Shown here: one piece after another, positions 44,581 through 53,000 of the stretch
Position numbering within the stretch: position 1 is the stretch's first letter
How the letters are laid out: the number at the start of each line of letters is the position of its first letter
Assembly: GCA_038735125.1 (NCBI GenBank)
Contig: JAVYNU010000002.1
Span: 1 to 64,000 of the forward strand
Source: Ignisphaera sp.
GTDB lineage: Archaea; Thermoproteota; Thermoprotei_A; Sulfolobales; Ignisphaeraceae
Direction: 5' to 3'
Length of the DNA stretch: 64,000 bases
Made by a program: the position numbers and the translations under genes
The notes under the pieces: model-generated
The model's database searches: none
What the model saw: the letters and a program-made list of their open reading frames with translations, nothing else
What the model was told of the DNA's origin: nothing

Positions 44581-44982
44581 ATTAATCGCCTAAAGAGAAG
44601 CCGTTAAACATAATATATATTTCTATTTAGCAATGTTAATCGTTAATTTGCAACCGAAAGCCTTGTTCTTTAGAGCAGGGTAAGGTCATGTGTTCTATAC
44701 CTATGTTAAGAACTTGAAAAAAAGCTGAGATAGTTCTCATAATAGAGAAAACTATTGTACATGAGAAGCTTTTTCACGGGATTGAATAGATAGTATGTAC
44801 ATTGTCTTGAAGATTTTAAAGTAATAAAAGTGATATACTACACAGAATAATTGGAGCGATCAACAATTGTATTGTAATTTTATTGAACAAGTTAGGTGGA
44901 CATATATTGATTAAAAATCACTGTACCAGTTGAACAACAGCTTAAAACAGTTAAAACAGTGTAAGGTGTTTTTGATGTTTAA
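44581..44982. other. 402-bp divergent intergenic region with an IS605-type end relic
   Basis: This region lies between two divergent genes. Apart from AT-rich promoter sequence it holds a G/C-containing hairpin with the look of the right end of an IS200/IS605 element (listed separately). No tnpB or tnpA coding remnant is seen. Confidence 0.5.
44651..44688 (+). repeat. Solo IS200/IS605-like right-end / omega-RNA-type hairpin
   Basis: CCTTGTTC (44661-44668) pairs with GAGCAGGG (44673-44680), including three G-U pairs, around a TTTA loop, preceded by AAAG and followed by TAAGGTCA. This order, a G/C hairpin with a TTTAG-like loop and then GGTCA, resembles the conserved 3' end of archaeal IS1341/IS605 elements, where the omega-RNA scaffold ends and the guide begins. 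With no tnpB next to it, it may be a relic left by loss of an element. Recognition is from memory of the motif. Confidence 0.45.
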
Positions 44983-45459
44983 ATGAAAAGCGATTTAACT
45001 AAGAAGCTTAGTTTTGTAGATTTCGGGGATATATGCAAAAATTGTAAAGTGAATTGCTGCAGAAGATTCTACGCAGTGTTATTACCAGAAGAAGAGGAGG
45101 ATTTCAAGAACTCGGCGTTTGAAATAGGAACAAGTGTTGGTAGTGTGAAGGCCATTGGTTCGAGAAATGGCCAGCCATGCCAGTTTTTAGATAGTAATGG
45201 CTTTTGCAAGATATATTGTCATAGACCATTTGATTGCAGATTGTGGCCACTAATACTATACTATGATTTTGCTACGGGTGAAAAGGTGCTGTATCTCGAT
45301 TTGGAATGCCCGGCTGCTGAAAAGGGTTTAATAAGCAAGGAGTTCATTGAGAATGTTATGAATGTGCTTAAAAATGCTAAAATTGATGAGGAGTGGCTTA
45401 AGAGGTATACACTCGCTCCATGGCCCAACAGATTAAAAGAGATAGCAAGGTTTAAGTGA
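44983..45459 (+). CDS. YkgJ-family zinc/iron-chelating protein
   Basis: The 158-residue protein carries CKNCKVNCC near residue 19 and PCQFLDSNGFCKIYCHRPFD and CRLWPL further on, the cysteine arrangement of the YkgJ/UPF0153 family, which may bind zinc or an Fe-S cluster. Cytoplasmic, function unknown. It overlaps the convergent next gene by 8 bases. Confidence 0.8.
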   Translation: MKSDLTKKLSFVDFGDICKNCKVNCCRRFYAVLLPEEEEDFKNSAFEIGTSVGSVKAIGSRNGQPCQFLDSNGFCKIYCHRPFDCRLWPLILYYDFATGEKVLYLDLECPAAEKGLISKEFIENVMNVLKNAKIDEEWLKRYTLAPWPNRLKEIARFK

Positions 45460-45835
45460 ATTCAATATCTAGGCACTGAACCCTTCCATGCATTGAATAT
45501 GGTTTGACAAATTTCTCAGCAAATGATATGAGTACGGGATCTTTTGACATAGACACAACTGTGTATAAATGATATGCAAGATCCTCGCATGAAGGATTGT
45601 TCTTCATAATCTTTAGAGCATTCCCATATTTAATGGTGGCCCAGTGCCACCTACCGCTACTCTGAAACATGTTAATGGGGCTTGGAAAACCATCGTCAAA
45701 GCCATAAATTTCAACTGTATTAGATGAAGAAACCCTAATTTGTATGCCATGGCATCTTTTGCTGTCGAGAAATTCTATAAGGTTTATATCATAGCCATTT
45801 TCATGTCTTCTAATGGATATGAGTCTTTTGTTCAT
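45452..45835 (-). CDS. Unknown small protein
   Basis: The 127-residue protein has a basic N-terminus, beta-rich first half (DGFPSPINMFQSSGRWHWAT) and helical second half. No motif recognised. It starts at an ATG with AT-rich sequence upstream and converges on the YkgJ-like gene. Confidence 0.55.
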   Translation of the reverse strand: MNKRLISIRRHENGYDINLIEFLDSKRCHGIQIRVSSSNTVEIYGFDDGFPSPINMFQSSGRWHWATIKYGNALKIMKNNPSCEDLAYHLYTVVSMSKDPVLISFAEKFVKPYSMHGRVQCLDIEFT

Positions 45836-45913
45836 GACGGCTCAGTTTATATCTTAGCTTAAAAGGTGTATTACTCTTTCGCATATTTAAGAATTTTATA
45901 AGTGTTTATGAAG

Positions 45914-47170
45914 TCATTTTTCAAGCCTCGCTATGAAAAAGCCCTCGCTTTCATCTATATGTGGAATTGTTCTCCTAATCTTGTCCCATATCTTATAGTT
46001 TTTATAACCTCTTGAGGCAGGTATCCTAGGATCTACAAGCCTTTGGCTTGGGCTCGTAGCCAGAACCTTTTCAATTACCTCCTCGCCCTCGTCTGGGAGT
46101 ATAGAGCATACCGCATAGACTATTCTCTCTCCATGTTTCAGAGCGTTGAGAAGCATGTTGGTTTGAATAGCACTCATTTTTTGCGGGATTTTGGGGTCTC
46201 TTAGAATAATCTTTATTGCTGGATCCTTTGAAATAGCTCCACTACTACTACAAGTGGCATCGACTAGGATGGCATCAGCCTCTCTACTGAGTGATGTTTT
46301 TGTGCTGTCAGACAGAACTAGATCTACTCTCGATGTGTCTACACCATACCTCTCCAAAAGCGTTTTCATAGACTCTAGTCTTCTTCTAGACAAATCGAAT
46401 GCTACTACCCTAGCCCTATTCTCTGTTAGTTGCATTATAAGAGATGTTTTTATGCCTGGGGCAGCGGCAAAGTCGTATACTAGCATATCAGGCTCTGGCT
46501 CAAGGGCTAGAACAGTCAAGACGCTGGCCTTGTCCTGTATTATTATAGAGCCGTTTTTGAATAGATCTAGCTTTCTAATGGGTTTCCTGCTCTTAACAAC
46601 TCTAAGGAGAAATGGTATGTCTCTATAGGTCTCGTAGTACACATCCTCTTTTTCAAGAAGCTTCAAAGCCTTGTCTACATCTATCTTCAAGGTGTTTACC
46701 CTTATCCATAGAACCCTCTTATTCATAGCGCTAAGCATCTTGACAACCTCTTCAGTAGGCATAACACTTGCAAGTCTTTCGAAAAGCCATTTTGGGTAGG
46801 ATAGAATGGCCCACGGCTCATCAAACGGAATTGCCACATCTATTCTAGGCACATCCCTTTTCACAGATTTTCTAAGCTTAGAATCTATCTTCTCACCTCT
46901 TTCAACAAGCCAAAGGTACATAAATGCCCTTGCCAGCACCCTGTGGCTTGGATTTATGATATTCCCACTATTCTCCACGATGTACAGAACCTTGTAATAG
47001 CTAGAGACAAACTCTTGGGCTAGCCTATACAGAAACTCTCTTTCTAGAAGAGCCTTGCCACATCCAAATCTTTTGCAGGTGTAGGCAAAGGCCTTTCTAG
47101 TACTAACTCTCTTTCTCATAACAGTGTAAAGCACGTTGGCCAGGATAGATACAGTAGCATCGATATTCAT
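45914..47170 (-). CDS. NOL1/NOP2/Sun-family RNA 5-methylcytosine methyltransferase
   Basis: The 418-residue protein has a NusB-like helical N-terminal domain of about 120 residues, a linker, and a SAM methyltransferase domain with AAPGIKTSLIMQL, LVDATCSSSGAI (motif IV, Cys after DAT instead of the usual DAPCSG) and YAVCSILPDEGEEV (motif VI catalytic Cys). The NusB plus methyltransferase architecture resembles bacterial RsmB. The target could be 16S rRNA or tRNA. The T in place of P in the motif IV DAPC is unusual. Confidence 0.85.
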   Translation of the reverse strand: MNIDATVSILANVLYTVMRKRVSTRKAFAYTCKRFGCGKALLEREFLYRLAQEFVSSYYKVLYIVENSGNIINPSHRVLARAFMYLWLVERGEKIDSKLRKSVKRDVPRIDVAIPFDEPWAILSYPKWLFERLASVMPTEEVVKMLSAMNKRVLWIRVNTLKIDVDKALKLLEKEDVYYETYRDIPFLLRVVKSRKPIRKLDLFKNGSIIIQDKASVLTVLALEPEPDMLVYDFAAAPGIKTSLIMQLTENRARVVAFDLSRRRLESMKTLLERYGVDTSRVDLVLSDSTKTSLSREADAILVDATCSSSGAISKDPAIKIILRDPKIPQKMSAIQTNMLLNALKHGERIVYAVCSILPDEGEEVIEKVLATSPSQRLVDPRIPASRGYKNYKIWDKIRRTIPHIDESEGFFIARLEK

Positions 47171-47209
47171 TTGAATCAGGGAAAATGTTTCTAAGCAACC
47201 CTAAAAATG

Positions 47210-47500
47210 CTATCTCTTGTGAAGAACTTTTCTAGGGTCTTTAACAAAGACTATCAGAATCCATATCAGAATCGCTATTAAAAGCATTGAGAAGCCCAGG
47301 ACAGCAGCATCTGCGGAGATCTCCATGAACTCCCCACCCTCGCTGAAATAACTGTAGAGATGGTCTATGAAAACCATGATCGTCGCTCCCCAAAGGATTG
47401 CAGCCAGATATTTATAGCCATAGACATCGTTCTCGGCTTTGCTATACCAAAGCATAGTCGATATGGCTGCCGCATAAGCTAGTATCAAGAGCCACATCAA
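47210..47500 (-). CDS. Three-helix membrane protein, related to its divergent neighbour
   Basis: The 96-residue protein has helices at about 3-17, 27-48 and 62-88. The segment AAILWGATIMVFIDHLYSYF matches EAMLWGGAALLAFEHLWHGE in the divergent gene at 47557, suggesting a common origin. The intervening 56 bases contain both promoters. Function unknown; paired small membrane subunits often belong to one complex. Confidence 0.65.
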   Translation of the reverse strand: MMWLLILAYAAAISTMLWYSKAENDVYGYKYLAAILWGATIMVFIDHLYSYFSEGGEFMEISADAAVLGFSMLLIAILIWILIVFVKDPRKVLHKR

Positions 47501-47556
47501 ACATCACAAAAACTTATATATCTGGTGCACAATAAAAGTTTTTCGGTGCACAAAAA
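47501..47556. promoter_or_regulatory. Divergent promoter with two GGTGCAC sites
   Basis: GGTGCACAA occurs twice, at 47524-47532 and 47545-47553, 21 bases (two helical turns) apart on the same face of the helix; the GTGCAC core is itself a palindrome. ACTTATATAT (minus-strand gene) and AATAAAAGTTTTT (plus-strand gene) serve as TATA boxes. The sites bracket the plus promoter and touch the start region, so they look like operators co-regulating the two membrane proteins. Confidence 0.55.
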
Positions 47557-47925
47557 ATGGCGTGCTTCATAGCACCAACAATACTAGCGGTTATAGTGTC
47601 TATCATAAGACGACTGTTCAAAAGTGTAAGCGAAAAAGTTAATTTAGGTCTTCTAGAAGCAATGCTATGGGGAGGAGCAGCACTACTGGCATTTGAGCAT
47701 CTCTGGCACGGGGAAATAGTGCCATGGCCACCATTTCTAACAGCAATGAGCTCGCCAACAGAATGGGCAACAGCATTACATGAGATAGCGACAGCAGGGG
47801 TGGCGATGAGCATTGCCGTTACAGCCACGTGGGGCGCGATAGTATTGGTCCAAAGACATTTGATGAAAGCTCCCAGAGTTCAGAGCATTGCTATTGAGAA
47901 ACAGATAGTAAAGACTGCTCAGTGA
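47557..47925 (+). CDS. Small membrane protein, divergent relative of its neighbour
   Basis: The 122-residue protein has helices at about 3-19, 31-48 and 74-98 and a charged tail. Its central EAMLWGGAALLAFEHLWHGE resembles the neighbour on the other strand, and His residues in FEHLWHGE and ALHEIA could bind a metal or heme. It is probably translated from a leaderless mRNA. No family recognised. Confidence 0.65.
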   Translation: MACFIAPTILAVIVSIIRRLFKSVSEKVNLGLLEAMLWGGAALLAFEHLWHGEIVPWPPFLTAMSSPTEWATALHEIATAGVAMSIAVTATWGAIVLVQRHLMKAPRVQSIAIEKQIVKTAQ

Positions 47926-48028
47926 AAAGCTAGCTAAAACATTGTTTTTTAAATAATCAGTTATGATGTGTTTTTCGAGATTATGAACTAGATATTGGTT
48001 TCCAAATTTGTTCGCGGCATACACTTAG

Positions 48029-50197
48029 TTAATGCTCCTGACATTTGCTTGGCACACCCTCTAATCCAACCAGCTTTACCCCTGCTATAAGAGATGCTTC
48101 TAGCGTCAACGCTCTTAGATCCTCTTTCTCCAACCCCTTAGGCGAGGTTTTTCCAGCTAGCTGTGAGAACATGCACAACTCTTTTATCATTGAATGCAAG
48201 AGATTCTCTACAGCTTTTGCAGCCCTCTCTACATCTAGTCTTTTCCTGAGAGCAGGGTTCTGAGTTGCTATCCCATAGGGGCACCTACCCGTGTTGCAGA
48301 GTCCACACATTGTGCATCCCATGGCAACTAGAACAGGAGTTCCAACGGCAACAGCATCCGCCCCTAGTGCTATGAGCTTTGCTATGTCAGCACCATTTCT
48401 AATGCCGCCAGATACAACCAGCGATACCTCGTCTCTTAGCCCCAGTTCTCTCAAAGCCCTGTCAGCCTCTACAACAGCTGCAATAACTGGGTATCCAACA
48501 TGGTCTGTGACTAGATTTGGTGAAGCGCCTGTCCCAGCCGGTTTAGCATCGACAACAATGATATCTGCACCAGCCTTAGCCGCTATTTTCACATCGTCTC
48601 TTACTCTCCCAGCAGCAATTTTGACAATTATTGGGATTTTCCAGTCGGTGGCCTCTCTCAGCTCATCTATCTTCATCTTCAGATCTTCGGGTCCAACAAT
48701 GTCCAGATGCCTGGCTGGGCTTATAGCATCTGCTCCAACTGGTATACCCCTTAGCTGCGCTATCTCTTCTGTTACCTTCTCCCCCATCAAAAGGCCTCCT
48801 TGTCCAGGCTTGGCTCCCTGCCCTATCTTAATTTCTATGGCATCGGCATTGAGTAGATAGTCTATTGTTACACCGAACCTTCCGCTAGCATATTGTGCAA
48901 TAAGTATTTTTGCCTCAGCCCTCTCCTCTGGCAGCATACCACCTTCACCAGTGTTAACAGCGATCCCAACTCTTGAAGTTGCCCTAGCAATGGCTATTTT
49001 AGCCTCTTTACTTAGTGAGCCATAGCTCATAGCACCTATAATTATAGGTGCTTTGAGTCTCAAGGGCCTTTCAGCAAATCTAAAGCCTAAAACCACTTCA
49101 GTGTCACAAGGCTCTCTATAGCTATCGATGGGAGGTCTCGATAGTTGTGCAGGAAGGATCAGCAGTTCGTCAAGTGATGGCAAGTTAAAGTTTCTTGCAC
49201 CAGTGCCCCTGACTAGAGGTATTCCAGTAACAGAGGTCTGGATGGTGTAATTAATTGATTCTGTATCCCAAAAGCCAACACGTCTTAGATCTGGCAAGGG
49301 AATTACATGGATAGCTTTATTGGGGCATGCTCTAACACATGCATAGCAACCAACACATTTGTTTATATTGCGTGGCACAACCTTGTATTCACTATCCTTC
49401 TGCACAGCATAGAAAACACCTTGTGGGCATGCCTTAACACATTCTCTACAGCCGTTACAAATATCATACAGAATTTCAACCTTATACTTCGGGATTAGAG
49501 GTTCTGGCACCCCCAAATATTGTTGGTGCCCATATACAGGTCTTCTGCTTTGTGGAACAATTTTGAAATAGCTGCTCTTACCCTTGATTCCATAGCTGCT
49601 CAACACATTGTTTATCTGCTCCTTCTCCTCTTCTGAAGCTTCTTTAACAATTGCATTTTTTCCAAGACTTTCATACCCACCGCCAACATAGATTTCGCCA
49701 CCAATCATAAGCTCTCCTACATATTCTCCAACATTACCCAATACAATGATTTTACCGCCGAACATGTACATACCAGTCATAATATCTGTTTTTCCATTGA
49801 CAATAACAGTTCCTTTCTTCATTAACGCACCTACACGGGCACCGGCATCGCCATTAACAACTATTGTCCCGCCAAGAATGTATTGACCGGTACCATTACC
49901 AGCATCTCCCATTATCACCAGCTCTCCACTAGACATATTCTCCCCTGCGAACCAACCAGCATTGCCTTCTACATATACCCTAGGCCCATGCATTAAAGCT
50001 GCTACGTAGAATCCAACAGACCCTCTAACATATATGTTGATAGATCCTTTTAATCCCACAGCAAGGTAGTGTATACCATTAGGATCGCTAATCTCTACAT
50101 CTTCTACACCCTCACTAACAATTTGCCTTAGAGCTCTGTTAACATCTCGTGGACTTAGATTCTTAGCTGATAGCATTATCATCTTTTTAGCCTCCAT
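48029..50197 (-). CDS. Glutamate synthase core: GXGXG + 2x[4Fe-4S] + FMN domain
   Basis: The 722-residue protein starts with a glutamate-synthase GXGXG beta-helix (about 1-190, repeated GG/GD turns). Two ferredoxin-like [4Fe-4S] motifs follow (CNGCRECVKACP, CVGCYACVRACP). A glutamate synthase FMN domain comes next, with GEGGMLPEER, AKPGQGG and a late CTMCGLCNTGRCPYG that probably ligates a further Fe-S cluster. It transfers ammonia to 2-oxoglutarate using electrons from the ferredoxin domain. The order is permuted compared with bacterial GltB, in which GXGXG is C-terminal. Its start overlaps the glutaminase gene by 19 bases. Confidence 0.9.
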   Translation of the reverse strand: MEAKKMIMLSAKNLSPRDVNRALRQIVSEGVEDVEISDPNGIHYLAVGLKGSINIYVRGSVGFYVAALMHGPRVYVEGNAGWFAGENMSSGELVIMGDAGNGTGQYILGGTIVVNGDAGARVGALMKKGTVIVNGKTDIMTGMYMFGGKIIVLGNVGEYVGELMIGGEIYVGGGYESLGKNAIVKEASEEEKEQINNVLSSYGIKGKSSYFKIVPQSRRPVYGHQQYLGVPEPLIPKYKVEILYDICNGCRECVKACPQGVFYAVQKDSEYKVVPRNINKCVGCYACVRACPNKAIHVIPLPDLRRVGFWDTESINYTIQTSVTGIPLVRGTGARNFNLPSLDELLILPAQLSRPPIDSYREPCDTEVVLGFRFAERPLRLKAPIIIGAMSYGSLSKEAKIAIARATSRVGIAVNTGEGGMLPEERAEAKILIAQYASGRFGVTIDYLLNADAIEIKIGQGAKPGQGGLLMGEKVTEEIAQLRGIPVGADAISPARHLDIVGPEDLKMKIDELREATDWKIPIIVKIAAGRVRDDVKIAAKAGADIIVVDAKPAGTGASPNLVTDHVGYPVIAAVVEADRALRELGLRDEVSLVVSGGIRNGADIAKLIALGADAVAVGTPVLVAMGCTMCGLCNTGRCPYGIATQNPALRKRLDVERAAKAVENLLHSMIKELCMFSQLAGKTSPKGLEKEDLRALTLEASLIAGVKLVGLEGVPSKCQEH

Positions 50198-51111
50198 ACA
50201 ACAACTTCACCTGAGTTCAACTGTTTTTTACGAAACTTTGCATTATATTTAGATTCGAGAACTTGTAGAGCTCTTTCCTCACTTGCAGCAACATGAATAG
50301 TGTCAGAAATGCCAATAACAAGTGGTCTTAGACCAAGTCTATCACATGCTACACCAATCTCGTCGGGAGTAGCGATAATGAATGCAAAAGGACCTTCCAA
50401 CACATTTATAGCATCTTTGAGTGCTGCCTCTAGTGATAGTCCCTTAGACATTTTGTATGCAACATAGTGAACTATTAGCTCAGAATCATTGTCTGTTAGA
50501 AATTCTACGCCCTTCATCTCAAGTAGCGACCTAAGCTTCCAATAGTTGGTTATTTGCCCATTGTGAACAACGGTTATATCGGGATTCTCAAGGTCTTGAA
50601 ATGGATGTGCATGAAATATATCAACACCGCTTTCTGTTGAGAATCTCACATGCCCAATGCCATGAGATCCTTGGAAACCAGAAATATTGAAAATACCATT
50701 GAATTCCCTCACAGTTGTGGTGTATTTGTATATAAGAGCTCTTCTACCAATACTCACAACCTTTGCTACACCAGTAGACTCCACAGCATCATACAAATGC
50801 TTTATAGAGCCCTTATAGACTATCTCTATAGAATCGTAGCTATAGCCTTCCTTCAAATAGAGTCCCATAGTAATATTTCTGATGTCTCCATGAACAGAGG
50901 CAATAGCTGTTGAAACCTTGCTTAAAGCGCCTACAACATCTTTTGTTAGAACATGTAGCTTAATGGCATCCCTCTCTACGTACCCTGCATTATATACAGC
51001 TACACCCACAGAGTCTTTTCCGCGGTGCTGAAGAGCCTCCAAGGAATCTATAAGATAAGCTCCAACGGGGCCAAAACCATCTGTGGACATCACGCCTACT
51101 ATACCACACAT
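50179..51111 (-). CDS. Glutamate synthase class II glutaminase subunit
   Basis: The 310-residue Ntn-type glutamine amidotransferase starts MCGIVGV, leaving Cys as the nucleophile, and has ALQHRGKDSVG, GHVRFST and NGQITNYW motifs typical of class II amidotransferases (PurF/GltB). Coupling to the FMN subunit shows it supplies ammonia from glutamine for glutamate synthesis. The first residues are of PurF type, but no phosphoribosyltransferase domain is attached. Its promoter lies in the AT-rich 51112-51190. Confidence 0.9.
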   Translation of the reverse strand: MCGIVGVMSTDGFGPVGAYLIDSLEALQHRGKDSVGVAVYNAGYVERDAIKLHVLTKDVVGALSKVSTAIASVHGDIRNITMGLYLKEGYSYDSIEIVYKGSIKHLYDAVESTGVAKVVSIGRRALIYKYTTTVREFNGIFNISGFQGSHGIGHVRFSTESGVDIFHAHPFQDLENPDITVVHNGQITNYWKLRSLLEMKGVEFLTDNDSELIVHYVAYKMSKGLSLEAALKDAINVLEGPFAFIIATPDEIGVACDRLGLRPLVIGISDTIHVAASEERALQVLESKYNAKFRKKQLNSGEVVVWRLKR

Positions 51112-51211
51112 AGGTATTGCTACCTTAGTTTTTCTGCTAAATTATAATCAACTAAGTATATCTTAATTGTTTAATAAATTTAAGTATGTATAAGCAAGTA
51201 TAAAATAATGT

Positions 51212-52597
51212 TTAGTAGTTTATATAGTTGTATATTTCTGCTGGCGATGGATATGACTGTATCTTCCTAGCCTCCTCCCTCTTCAACTCTATATAAGTCT
51301 CTATCAACTCGCTTGGATAGATAGGCTTTAGCCACTCGTTATCTGTTTCCAGCTCATCTAATGCCTCGTCCAACGACCCTGGAAGCTCTTTTATCCCAAG
51401 CTCTTTTCTTCTCTGTGGACTCATCTTATACACGTTCTCATCTATTGGGTCGCCGGGGTCTATCTTCTTCTTGACTCCATCTAGACCTGCCAGCACTATT
51501 GCCGATAGGGCTAGGTATGGATTTGCTGTTGGGTCTGGCGGTCTATATTCTATTCTCTTAGAGTGGCTATTGAGTTTGTGGTATGCAGGAACTCTTATGG
51601 CAGCACTTCTATTTGCCTTGCTCCAGACTAGGTAGACTGGAGCTTCATAGCCCGGTATAAGCCTCTTGTAGCTATTAACGGTGGGGCTTACAAGTGCTGA
51701 TAAAGCTCTTCCATGTTCTATCAAGCCTCCTATGAAGTATCTCGCATATTGGCTTATCCCTGCATATTCATCGCTTGGATCATAAAATAGGTTCTCCCCA
51801 TTTCTCCAAATGCTTACATGAACGTGCATGCCAGATCCATTATCTCCGTAGAGAGGCTTTGGCATGAATGTTGCTATATACCCTTTCTTACTGGCAATAG
51901 ATCTAATAACATATTTCACAGTTTGAACAACATCTGCAGTGTTTGTTACCTCACCACCTCTGAAGTTTATTTCATGTTGTGAAGCTCCAGCAACCTCGTG
52001 GTGAAATACCTCGACATTTATGCCAAAGAACTTCTTGAGTGTTTCACCAATCTCGATTTTCAGCTCCTCAAACTTATCATTTGGATAGGTAACGTAGTAG
52101 CCTTCCTTCAGTATATTGAATGGCTGTGAAGAGGTCCAGTACCCCTCAGAACTCATGATCTCGACAAACTGTCTCCAAGTGTCTATAGAGACTGTGACCT
52201 TGTCAAATATGAAGAACTCTAGCTCTGGTGATACAAAAGCCCTTAAGCCATTGTCGCGAAGCAGGCTATCGAGACCTTCAGCAACGTGTCTGGGATCCTT
52301 GGGGAATCTGGCGCCACCTCTATATACAGCACATATCATTCTACCGACTCCGTTGAGCCATGGAATAACAGCAAAAGTCTCTTTAATCGGCTTAAGATTT
52401 AGATCGCTTTCTTCAATACCTGTAAACCCCTTCACACTACTGCCATCAAGCTTTCCCAGCCCATTTTCAAAAGCTTCTGGAGTGAGCAACTCCCTAGACA
52501 CGGTAACCTGGCGGAATATGCCTACAACATCGGTGAATTGGAGGTTGACCCACTTTATCCCAAGCTTATCTAGTTTTTCTGAGATGTCTTCACCCAT
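51212..52597 (-). CDS. glnA: Glutamine synthetase type I
   Basis: The 461-residue enzyme shows VNLQFTDVVG, KLDGSSVKGF, SPELEFFIF, YGDNGSGMHVH, NSYKRLIPGYEAP and RIEYRPPDPTANPYLAL, all standard GS motifs. It makes glutamine from glutamate, ATP and ammonia; with the glutamate synthase downstream it forms a GS-GOGAT cycle. The ATG at 52597 is used; four extra residues are possible from 52609. It does not show the bacterial adenylylation-site context. Confidence 0.95.
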   Translation of the reverse strand: MGEDISEKLDKLGIKWVNLQFTDVVGIFRQVTVSRELLTPEAFENGLGKLDGSSVKGFTGIEESDLNLKPIKETFAVIPWLNGVGRMICAVYRGGARFPKDPRHVAEGLDSLLRDNGLRAFVSPELEFFIFDKVTVSIDTWRQFVEIMSSEGYWTSSQPFNILKEGYYVTYPNDKFEELKIEIGETLKKFFGINVEVFHHEVAGASQHEINFRGGEVTNTADVVQTVKYVIRSIASKKGYIATFMPKPLYGDNGSGMHVHVSIWRNGENLFYDPSDEYAGISQYARYFIGGLIEHGRALSALVSPTVNSYKRLIPGYEAPVYLVWSKANRSAAIRVPAYHKLNSHSKRIEYRPPDPTANPYLALSAIVLAGLDGVKKKIDPGDPIDENVYKMSPQRRKELGIKELPGSLDEALDELETDNEWLKPIYPSELIETYIELKREEARKIQSYPSPAEIYNYINY

Positions 52598-52719
52598 TTT
52601 ATTTCTCACCCATTTTTATTTCGTAGCAAAACTGCTTATACACGTAAAAATATATTCTTACTGGTAATAGCCAATAAAAATCTGTTAAAATGTCCATTCA
52701 ACTATTTCATTATGTCTGT

Positions 52720-52768
52720 GTGAACAGGTCATGTGCATGTTATTCACATAACGTGAACAAGTGTTCAC
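52720..52768. promoter_or_regulatory. Cluster of four GTGAAC half-sites between glnA and guaA
   Basis: GTGAACA (52720-52726), TTCAC (52743-52747), GTGAAC (52753-52758) and GTTCAC (52763-52768) alternate in orientation. The last two form a perfect inverted repeat with 4-base spacer, and the middle two one with 5-base spacer. This is a convincing operator array for a dimeric regulator, located 125-170 bases upstream of glnA and 230-280 upstream of guaA. Control of glutamine metabolism is inference from position. Confidence 0.5.
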
Positions 52769-52972
52769 AAAATTTGCTATAGCCTATGCATGGCAATGCT
52801 TGGGAGGCAGGCAATGAGATTTGGGTACGCATTCATATATACTCAATATAATATTAGGGTATAGCTAAGCAGAAAAGCCTGAATCAAAATTGATCAACAT
52901 TTACAACGCTATTTTGTTGAGTTGCCTAGAGCGCGTTTGAGCTTATAATCCTAGACTTTTACTATACGCTTT

Positions 52973-52984
52973 GAGTTTTTAAGG
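52973..52984 (+). promoter_or_regulatory. TATA box of guaA
   Basis: GAGTTTTTAAGG lies about 22 bases before the guaA ATG at 53001, so the transcript probably starts at or next to the start codon (leaderless). The other 390 bases back to glnA hold the GTGAAC sites and no gene. Confidence 0.5.
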
Positions 52985-53000
52985 CGTTGTAGGTGCTATA

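Noticed and set aside
44701-44980. Remnant of tnpB downstream of the orphan hairpin
   Set aside because: Translations on both strands show no TnpB motif.
52741-52770. CRISPR-like repeat
   Set aside because: Only short half-sites in alternating orientation, no repeat-spacer periodicity; better explained as operators.
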